Part shown: positions 1-5,039 of the stretch, piece after piece | Position numbering within the stretch: the first letter of the stretch is position 1 | Layout: every line of letters starts with the position of its first letter | Assembly (NCBI GenBank): GCA_964609495.1 | Contig: CAZSTA010000212.1 | Coordinates: 1-6,146, forward strand | Reading direction: 5' to 3' | Source: CAZSTA01 sp964609495 [NCBI: uncultured bacterium] | GTDB taxonomy: Bacteria; CAZSTA01 | DNA: 6,146 nt | The notes under the pieces: model-generated | Told to the model about the DNA's origin: nothing | The model's database searches: none | The model's input: only the letters and a program-made list of their open reading frames with translations | Made by a program: the position numbers and the translations under genes

Positions 1-402
1 CAAAGTACGAGCTTCTAACTTTTGTCCTAGCTGGAGTTTTGCTTTAGCTTCTCCAAATCCAGCTCTGTCTCTGAATTCCATAATAGGAATAATATAACCA
101 TAGTATTTACCAGTTTGTCTCTCATCATAATCTCGGTCATCTTGGGCTTCCACAATATCATTATAGATCTTACCAGCACTAGCATAATAATCAGCAGCAG
201 AAGCCCAATCCTCCTCAGCTTCTCTATCCTGAGCTAAAATATAGAAGGCATCTCCATATTTTTTAAGTGATAAAGGTTGTGGATCGCTTTCATACTCTTC
301 AACCAATTTCTTGGCTTCTGCTATTTTCTCCGGATCTATTTCCGCTGATGCTATTAAAGGTAAAAAACAAATCACTAATATTACAACTACAACCCTTTTC
401 AT
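1..402 (-). CDS. Secreted helix-rich (possibly TPR-like) protein of unknown function, N-terminal part
   Basis: An open frame of 134 codons runs from an ATG at 402-400 off the left edge without a stop, so the C-terminus is missing. The start is supported by GGAGG (minus strand, 415-411) eight bases upstream. The product begins with a clear Sec signal peptide: MKR, a hydrophobic stretch VVVVILVICFLPLI, then ASA before EIDPE, giving a likely cleavage after residue 20. The mature part is charged and helical, with aromatic and alanine residues spaced as in TPR-like hairpins (for example YGDAFYILAQ at about 53-62 and WASAADYYASAGKIYND at about 72-88). I do not recognise a specific family, and the TPR suggestion is inference from this pattern. 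Cys12 lies inside the hydrophobic core and does not form a convincing lipobox. The gene is transcribed divergently from the three-gene operon and is more A+T-rich. It is probably periplasmic or extracellular. Confidence 0.8.
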   Translation of the reverse strand, partial: MKRVVVVILVICFLPLIASAEIDPEKIAEAKKLVEEYESDPQPLSLKKYGDAFYILAQDREAEEDWASAADYYASAGKIYNDIVEAQDDRDYDERQTGKYYGYIIPIMEFRDRAGFGEAKAKLQLGQKLEARTL

Positions 403-442
403 TTTAACATCCTCCTTCTAATCTCAATTACTCTTTATTTGT

Positions 443-471
443 ATATTATCAGAAATATGTGAAATTGTCAA
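443..471 (-). promoter_or_regulatory. Proximal promoter candidate for the minus-strand secreted-protein gene
   Basis: Read on the minus strand, a perfect -35 TTGACA (471-466) is followed after exactly 17 bases by TAATAT (448-443). TG one base before the -10 gives an extended -10 (TGATAATAT). The predicted transcript would start near 436, leaving about 34 bases of leader containing the GGAGG site before the ATG at 402. The hexamers and spacing are seen directly; promoter activity is inferred. Confidence 0.6.
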
Positions 472-489
472 GTGTTTTTGCTTTTCATA

Positions 490-517
490 ATATTAGAAGG
501 ATTAATGGATATGTCAA
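490..517 (-). promoter_or_regulatory. Second, distal minus-strand promoter candidate
   Basis: On the minus strand TTGACA (517-512) is followed after 16 bases by TAATAT (495-490), the same pair of hexamers as the proximal candidate about 46 bases closer to the gene. It has no extended -10 TG. It may be a tandem promoter for the same gene, or chance similarity in A+T-rich DNA. Direct repeats AAGGATTA at 497-504 and 516-523 lie within and next to it. Confidence 0.35.
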
Positions 518-609
518 GGATTAGAAGAAAATTAATTGAAGCTCCTTAATCTCTTCAACTTTACCTAGGGTTGATCTTATAACGATGCTGATCAAAAGTT
601 TTGAGGTGA

Positions 610-638
610 TGGACAAAACCCCAAACTTATGTTATACT
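610..638 (+). promoter_or_regulatory. Promoter candidate of the three-gene operon
   Basis: TGGACA (610-615, five of six matches to TTGACA) is followed after 17 bases by TATACT (633-638), preceded by TGT to make an extended -10. The predicted start of transcription is near 645, which would put the Shine-Dalgarno sequence at the very 5' end of the mRNA with a leader of only about 14 bases. The 11-mer CTTATGTTATA covering the -10 region (626-636) recurs in the promoter at 4988-4998. A weak inverted repeat TTGATC/GATCAA (571-576, 590-595) lies just upstream and could be an operator, though six-base arms are weak evidence. Confidence 0.55.
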
Positions 639-642
639 TTAG

Positions 643-661
643 AAGGAGGTGACAAAATGTG
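643..661 (+). promoter_or_regulatory. Shine-Dalgarno and GTG start of the URO-D-like gene
   Basis: AAGGAGGTGA (643-652) is a ten-base match to the anti-Shine-Dalgarno complement. The in-frame start is GTG at 659, nine bases after GGAGG. An ATG at 657-659 overlaps it by one base but is out of frame and stops after eight codons (TAA 681-683). In the gene's own frame a TGA at 650-652 closes the upstream side, so no earlier start is possible. The N-terminal pattern SRERFLTAL after GTG-Asp fits the family, which supports GTG. Confidence 0.75.
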
Positions 662-1720
662 GATTCGAGAGAACGTTTTTTAACTGCCCTGACTGGAGGA
701 GTTCCAGATAGAGTTCCTGTATTCGATTTCCTCTTTAGCCAGACTATATATGAGGAGGTTTTAGGACACCGTCCCGAATTTTATAATGTGATCGATGCTA
801 TCGAATGTAGCTTGGGATTAGGATTAGACGCGGTTTGGATCCCAGCAGGAGGTCCCCTTGGCTTCGAGGTGAAGATATTGGGGGATGATATGTATATCGG
901 TGAATGGGGAACCACTTGGAAGAAGAATGAATATGCTTGGCCTATTGACGCTCCTTGGGACTATCCGCTCAAGAGCAGAGAGGATTTAAAGAATTATACT
1001 CCTCCTCAAGCCTCTGCCCCAGGAAGGATGAGACCGATCGAGGAAGCTATGAAATTGAACGCAGGTAGGTTGGCTATCCTAGGAGGGGTTTCAGGACCTT
1101 ATACCCAAGCTTGGATTTTAACCGGTTTAGATACCTTCGGGATCAACCTCTATGATGATCCTCAGTTTATCGAAGATATTCTGGATATAGTTACCGAATT
1201 TAATATAGAGCTTGGGCTGATGATGCTCGATATGGGCGTCGATGCAATCATAATCGCTGATGATTTCGGAATGGATACCGGACCTCTCATCTCTCCTAGA
1301 CACTTCCGAGAGATGATCTTACCTCGCTTTAACAAGATGGTTAAGATCTTCAAAGAAAGGGGAGTGCCAGTTCTTCTCCACTGTTGTGGCAATATTAACC
1401 TCTTGATAGCAGATATAGTCGAGAGCGGAATCGATGGTTATCATCCTCTCCAACGCACCGCTCAGATGGATCTTAAGGAGTGTAAGGAGAAGTACGGCGA
1501 GCGGATAAGCTTAGTTGGGAATGTCGATTCGAGTAGGACTTTGCCTTTTGGGACTTACGAGGATGTAGAAGAGGAGACCAGGGAATGCATACGGATAGCC
1601 GGCCCTGGAGGGGGATATATCTGCGCCTCCGATCATTCCCTACATGATGGGATTCCTATGCGAAATATCTGGGCAATGATCGAGACTGTGAAAAAATACG
1701 GGCATTATCCTCTATCCTGA
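659..1720 (+). CDS. URO-D superfamily protein, MtaA/methyltransferase type (not HemE)
   Basis: A 353-residue protein of the uroporphyrinogen decarboxylase/cobalamin methyltransferase superfamily, a soluble cytoplasmic TIM-barrel fold. Family features are the N-terminal SRERFLTAL...PDRVPVFD (about 3-23), GVDAIIIADDFG (about 193-204), LLHCCGN (239-245), LVGNVD (285-290) and GGGYICASDHSLHDGIP (317-333). His241-x-Cys243 and Cys322 reproduce the His-x-Cys...Cys zinc-site arrangement known in MtaA/MtbA-type methyltransferases, where zinc activates a thiol methyl acceptor such as coenzyme M. The HemE signature around MRQAGRY is absent near the N-terminus, so haem synthesis is unlikely. Substrate and acceptor cannot be read from sequence; transfer of a methyl group from a corrinoid protein is inference. 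It is the first gene of the operon, 46 bases before the AKR gene. No corrinoid-binding protein is visible. Length is normal for the family. Confidence 0.88.
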   Translation: MDSRERFLTALTGGVPDRVPVFDFLFSQTIYEEVLGHRPEFYNVIDAIECSLGLGLDAVWIPAGGPLGFEVKILGDDMYIGEWGTTWKKNEYAWPIDAPWDYPLKSREDLKNYTPPQASAPGRMRPIEEAMKLNAGRLAILGGVSGPYTQAWILTGLDTFGINLYDDPQFIEDILDIVTEFNIELGLMMLDMGVDAIIIADDFGMDTGPLISPRHFREMILPRFNKMVKIFKERGVPVLLHCCGNINLLIADIVESGIDGYHPLQRTAQMDLKECKEKYGERISLVGNVDSSRTLPFGTYEDVEEETRECIRIAGPGGGYICASDHSLHDGIPMRNIWAMIETVKKYGHYPLS

Positions 1721-1722
1721 TT

Positions 1723-1753
1723 AATTATTCAAAAATAATTCCTATTGATAGGA
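1723..1753 (+). promoter_or_regulatory. Intercistronic inverted repeats reaching into the AKR ribosome binding site
   Basis: Between the first two genes lie two adjacent inverted repeats. AATTATT (1723-1729) pairs with AATAATT (1734-1740) around a four-base loop, entirely A/T and therefore weak. TCCTA (1740-1744) pairs with TAGGA (1749-1753) around TTGA, and its right arm covers the first bases of the GGAGGG ribosome binding site (1751-1756). There is no following T-run, so neither looks like a terminator. A role in mRNA processing or in tuning translation of the second gene is possible but unproven. Confidence 0.3.
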
Positions 1754-1766
1754 GGGAAAATCTATT

Positions 1767-2867
1767 ATGCAATATAGAAAACTTGGGAAGACCGATCTTG
1801 AGGTCTCAGTAGTCGGGTTTGGAGCTATCAAGCTACCCGAGGTTCGTTATGAGGAGGCGGAGCTAGCTTTAAATAGAGCTTTAGATCTCGGTATAAATTT
1901 TGTGGATACTGCTCGCGCTTATCATGATAGCGAGCGGAAGATAGGAAAAGCTCTTAAATCCAGAAGAGATGAATACTATCTCGCTACTAAGACCGTCGCC
2001 CGTGATTATGAAGGGGCGATGATGGATCTGGAGACGAGTTTGAGAGAGCTTCAGACTGATAGGGTGGACATATTGCAATTGCATGCCGTAGGCGATATGG
2101 GCAATTACAATCGGGCGACGGGCTCGAGAGGAGCGTTAGAGGCCGCGAAGAAAGCTTTAGAGCAGGGCAAGATTCGCCATATCGGGATCTCTATCCATCG
2201 CGCTCTACCAGTTATGAGGAAAGCGATCGAGTCGGGAGAGTTCGAAACGATAATGCTCGCTTATAGCATCCTCGATCAGGAAAATGTTGGGCTAGAGATC
2301 ATACCTTTAGCTAAGAAACATGAGGTAGGCGTTATCATTATGAAGTCGCTCTCTGGCGGATTATTAGCTTCTCCTCTAACCTCCGAGGAGAGAAAGAAGA
2401 TCGACTTCGATCCCATCGTTAGGGGATCGCTTAGATATGTGGTATCTAATGAGAATATTTCAGTTGTTATTCCGGGGATGAGGAATGTTAAAGAAGTCGA
2501 GGAGAATGTCGCGGTTGGTTCGATGGAGAAGATATCCGAAACGGAGTTAAGAGAGCTGAGAGAGAAGATCGGAAAGTTAGGGATAAGCTTCAGATATGGC
2601 CAGGTCTGTCAAAGATGTGGATATTGTCAGCCTTGTGAACAAGGGGTCAATATCCCAGTTATATTTATGGCTTATGATATGTATAAGAGCTATCCCGCTA
2701 ACTTGAAATATCTTGGTTTGGAGAAGTATAATAGCCTTGAGGTAAAACCAGATGCTTGTATCGAATGTGGGGAGTGTGAGAGTAAGTGTCCGGCTGGCAT
2801 ACCTATAATGGAGAAGCTAAAGGAAGTAGCCTCATTCTTTGTAGAAGTTCAACAACCAATAGGATAA
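1767..2867 (+). CDS. Aldo/keto reductase with C-terminal ferredoxin-type Fe-S domain
   Basis: A 366-residue cytoplasmic oxidoreductase. Residues 1 to about 270 form an AKR barrel: opening MQYRKLGKTDLEVSVVGFGA, the catalytic tetrad Asp47 (FVDTA), Tyr52, Lys75 (ATKT) and His106 (LQLHAV), and the nucleotide-binding stretch VIPGMRNVKEVEENV (about 234-248). A cysteine-rich tail follows: Cys281, 284, 287, 290 (CQRCGYCQPC), then Cys331, 334, 337, 341 with a following Pro, the spacing of a 4Fe-4S ferredoxin motif. This matches the Fe-S AKR family often annotated as COG1453. Such proteins are expected to move electrons between NAD(P)H, a carbonyl substrate and Fe-S centres; the substrate is unknown. 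Start: ATG with GGAGGG ten bases upstream. The gene sits 46 bases after the URO-D-like gene and 16 bases before the HyuA-like gene, so co-transcription is likely. The tetrad is intact, so it is probably active. Confidence 0.92.
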   Translation: MQYRKLGKTDLEVSVVGFGAIKLPEVRYEEAELALNRALDLGINFVDTARAYHDSERKIGKALKSRRDEYYLATKTVARDYEGAMMDLETSLRELQTDRVDILQLHAVGDMGNYNRATGSRGALEAAKKALEQGKIRHIGISIHRALPVMRKAIESGEFETIMLAYSILDQENVGLEIIPLAKKHEVGVIIMKSLSGGLLASPLTSEERKKIDFDPIVRGSLRYVVSNENISVVIPGMRNVKEVEENVAVGSMEKISETELRELREKIGKLGISFRYGQVCQRCGYCQPCEQGVNIPVIFMAYDMYKSYPANLKYLGLEKYNSLEVKPDACIECGECESKCPAGIPIMEKLKEVASFFVEVQQPIG

Positions 2868-2883
2868 CGGAGGATATGCGTCT

Positions 2884-4893
2884 ATGAAGCTTGCTTTAGG
2901 CATCGATAGCGGTGGAACTTACACCGATGCGGTAATAATAGATTTCGATAGCGGCGCTGTCTTGGACAGCGCCAAATCTCTGACCACTAGATATGATCTA
3001 TCGGTAGGGATTATCAATTCAATAAACAAGTTACATAAGGTAGATTTAACGAAGGTAAAGTTCGTCTCTATATCTACTACCCTAGCCACGAACTCCATCG
3101 TTGAAGGGAAGGGTGGAAGAGTATGTCTTATCCTTATAGGATACGATCCTGAGCTAATCCGCGCTTTCAACCTAGATTCCAAGATCCCGATCAAGGATTA
3201 TCATATAATCGCGGGGAAGCATAACTTGAATGGGGAAGAGGTTGTGCCACTCGATATGGAGCAGGCTAGGAAGTTAATAGCTGAGAACAAAGATAGGGTC
3301 GAGGCTTTTGCGGTCTCCAGCTTCCTAAGTGTTATGAATCCGGAGCATGAGATCGCGGTCAAAGGGCTTATCGAGTCTCTAACGGATCTCCCAGTTGTTT
3401 GTGGGCATGATCTAACGAGCGAGTTGAACTCGATAAAGAGGGCGGCTACAGTTGCTTTAAACGCTCGTCTGATCCCCGTTATCGAGGAATTGATCCTCTC
3501 AGTTGAACAGGCTCTAGTGGAGAAAAAGATCGAAGCACCCTTAGCGGTCGTTAAAGGAGATGGTTCCCTGATGAGCGCGGAGATGGCTAGGGAGAGACCG
3601 ATCGAGACGATCCTCTCCGGTCCCGCGGCTAGCTCCATCGGGGCTTGGTTTCTCTCTGGGAGAAATGACGGGATGGTTGTCGATATGGGAGGCACTACGA
3701 CTGATATAGCGGTATTAAAAGGAGGGAAGCCGCGGGTTAATCCGAAGGGGGCGACAGTTGGGGAATGGATAACCGCAGTTAGAGCCGCCGATATGAGGAC
3801 CTGCGGGATTGGAGGAGATAGCTATATCAGAATCGATAGGGAGGGAGTTCTAAGGATAGGACCTCGTCGAGTTATCCCCTTATGTCTTGCTAGTGTGGAT
3901 TATCCCCAGATAATAGAGGAGTTAGAGATAGTGGAGAGGGAAGGCAAGAACGATTCGTTAGTCCCTTATAGTGATTTCTTCATCCTGATGAGAAAGCCCG
4001 ATAGATTCGATCTGAATGATAGAGAGAGAAGTATAGTGAAAGTTCTCCAAGATGGACCCAAATCTTTACATAATATATCTAAGGAGTTGGGGATTATTCA
4101 TCCCTATCTAATGGGAGCAGAGAGGCTGGAGGAATTAGGAATTGTAAGCCGAATAGCTCCTACTCCCACGGATGTTCTACATGCTGAGGGATCTTATTTG
4201 GAGTGGAATAGCGAAGCCTCTCAGATCGCAGTTCGCCTCCTAGCTAGAAGATTAAGGATCAGAGTGGAGGATTTCATCATAAGGGTTAAGGAGGAAACAA
4301 CCTCGAAGATCGCCTTAGAGGTGTTGACTAAGCTAACTCAAGACGAGATCGGGGATAAGGATATTCCCGGATGTGATGTTTGTTCGCTGTTCTTAAATAA
4401 GTCCTTAAACGGAAGGGCCCAAGATGACACCATATTGCAATGTGATCTAATCGTGAAACAACCAATAATAGCTATAGGTGCTCCCGTTGCGGCTTATTTC
4501 CCCTATGTTGTCACTAAATTGAAGACCAATCTGGTGATTCCACCCTATGCCGAGGTGGCTAACGCGGTGGGAGCAGTAACAGGGAGCGTGGTAATAGATA
4601 CTCACCTGGAGATCGATCCGATCTATAACGTAGCTGGAATAACTGGATATGTCCTCCACTCTCCTGAGGAGAAGAAGGATTTTGATAGTTTGGAGGAAGC
4701 GATCGATTATGGAATGAAAGTAGGGCTCCAGATCGCTAGAAGAGAAGCTAAGAAGTCGGGAGCAGAGGATATAGAGATAAGAACCGAGAGGATAGATGAA
4801 GGCGGAGATGTGGGAGGGAATGTTAGTTCCAGCTTATATCTGGGGACGATCTTGAAATTTACCGCTATCGGAAGACCACGAATGGCGAATTAA
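2884..4893 (+). CDS. HyuA-like (hydantoinase/oxoprolinase A) ASKHA ATPase with winged-helix insertion
   Basis: A 669-residue cytoplasmic protein related to HyuA and 5-oxoprolinase. Family marks are the phosphate-1 motif GIDSGGTYTDAV (6-17), STTLATNSIVEGKGG (64-78), VMNPEHEIAVKGL (150-162), ILSGPAASSIGA (243-254), the phosphate-2 motif MVVDMGGTTTDIAVL (264-278), GIGGDSYIRID (308-318) and the C-terminal IGAPVAAYFP and EVANAVGAVTGSV (531-540, 557-569). Relatives use ATP to open cyclic amides such as hydantoins or 5-oxoproline; the substrate here is unknown. Residues about 374-436 look like a winged helix: DRERSIVKVLQDG, SLHNISKELGI, then MGAERLEELGIVSRI. Canonical HyuA lacks this; I believe lone HyuA-like proteins of anaerobes can carry it, but cannot check. 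A CxxC pair is at 497-500. No HyuB gene follows. ATG start, GGAGG ten bases upstream, 16 bases after the AKR gene; last gene of the operon. Confidence 0.87.
   Translation: MKLALGIDSGGTYTDAVIIDFDSGAVLDSAKSLTTRYDLSVGIINSINKLHKVDLTKVKFVSISTTLATNSIVEGKGGRVCLILIGYDPELIRAFNLDSKIPIKDYHIIAGKHNLNGEEVVPLDMEQARKLIAENKDRVEAFAVSSFLSVMNPEHEIAVKGLIESLTDLPVVCGHDLTSELNSIKRAATVALNARLIPVIEELILSVEQALVEKKIEAPLAVVKGDGSLMSAEMARERPIETILSGPAASSIGAWFLSGRNDGMVVDMGGTTTDIAVLKGGKPRVNPKGATVGEWITAVRAADMRTCGIGGDSYIRIDREGVLRIGPRRVIPLCLASVDYPQIIEELEIVEREGKNDSLVPYSDFFILMRKPDRFDLNDRERSIVKVLQDGPKSLHNISKELGIIHPYLMGAERLEELGIVSRIAPTPTDVLHAEGSYLEWNSEASQIAVRLLARRLRIRVEDFIIRVKEETTSKIALEVLTKLTQDEIGDKDIPGCDVCSLFLNKSLNGRAQDDTILQCDLIVKQPIIAIGAPVAAYFPYVVTKLKTNLVIPPYAEVANAVGAVTGSVVIDTHLEIDPIYNVAGITGYVLHSPEEKKDFDSLEEAIDYGMKVGLQIARREAKKSGAEDIEIRTERIDEGGDVGGNVSSSLYLGTILKFTAIGRPRMAN
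2953..2973 (+). repeat. Perfect GC-rich hairpin inside the start of the hyuA-like gene
   Basis: GGCGCTGTC (2953-2961) and GACAGCGCC (2965-2973) form a perfect nine-base-pair stem with a TTG loop, about 70 bases into the coding sequence (codons 24-30, reading GAVLDSA). There is no T-run after it, so it is not an intrinsic terminator. It could slow ribosomes or affect mRNA stability, or be an accident of codon choice. Confidence 0.4.
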
Positions 4894-4949
4894 TCCTTAA
4901 TTTTGTAGATCACCATCTTCAGCTTAAAATATTCTCAGCACGAAATTTT

Positions 4950-4984
4950 ATATAAGCGTCAGTGATTTTCATTGACGCTTATAT
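4950..4984. promoter_or_regulatory. 12-bp perfect inverted repeat: candidate operator or hairpin
   Basis: ATATAAGCGTCA (4950-4961) is exactly complementary to TGACGCTTATAT (4973-4984). The 11-base centre GTGATTTTCAT extends the pairing with one G-T wobble and three more pairs around a TTT loop, so the RNA could form a stem of about 16 pairs. The right arm covers nearly all of the -35 box (4972-4977) of the downstream promoter, as expected for a repressor or regulator site. It also lies 57 bases after the stop of the hyuA-like gene and could end or protect that transcript, but CCCTTATG rather than a T-run follows it, so it is not a classical terminator. Confidence 0.55.
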
Positions 4985-5000
4985 GCCCTTATGTTATAAT
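4972..5000 (+). promoter_or_regulatory. Near-consensus promoter for the PsbP-like/TPR gene
   Basis: TTGACG (4972-4977) and a perfect TATAAT (4995-5000) are separated by exactly 17 bases, with TGT before the -10 making it extended. The predicted transcription start is near 5007, giving a leader of about 33 bases with GGAGGTGAT (5026-5034), nine bases from GGAGG to the ATG. This is the strongest promoter in the window by match to consensus, and the inverted repeat across its -35 suggests it is controlled. Confidence 0.7.
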
Positions 5001-5039
5001 GATAAAGGTGGTTTTATATCTTCAGGGAGGTGATCTCTT

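Noticed and set aside
399-410. Three-codon ORF (ATG-TTA-AAA-TGA, minus strand) ending on the real start through ATGA; a similar one at 2876-2887 before the hyuA-like gene
   Set aside because: The ATGs lie zero and two bases from GGAGG, too close for normal initiation. The overlap is probably chance.
413-501. Inverted repeat TCCTTCTAAT (413-422) / ATTAGAAGGA (492-501)
   Set aside because: One arm is part of the minus-strand ribosome binding site, the spacing is about 70 bases and the DNA is A+T-rich; no further support for an operator.
505-549. Plus-strand mini-ORF of 14 codons (starting MDMSRIRRK) upstream of the operon
   Set aside because: Only a weak AGAAGG four bases upstream, it lies upstream of the predicted operon promoter and overlaps a minus-strand promoter candidate, and it has no run of regulatory codons. 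Too little support for a leader peptide.
3201-3695. Minus-strand open frame of 164 codons inside the hyuA-like gene
   Set aside because: It lies wholly opposite a well-supported conserved gene, and its product has low-complexity Ser/Ile/Arg content typical of antisense shadows. The same applies to the frames at 1162-1392, 1881-2084, 2919-3194, 4447-4659 and 5598-5879.
2884-4893. High density of GATC sites in the operon
   Set aside because: It is explained by frequent use of GAT and ATC codons for Asp and Ile, common residues in these proteins; no clustering suggesting a replication origin or methylation switch.
4907-5036. Inverted repeat AGATCACC (4907-4914) / GGTGATCT (5029-5036)
   Set aside because: The left arm is upstream of the promoter, so it would not be in the mRNA of the downstream gene, and the right arm is simply the Shine-Dalgarno sequence. 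Eight bases at 114-base spacing can be chance.
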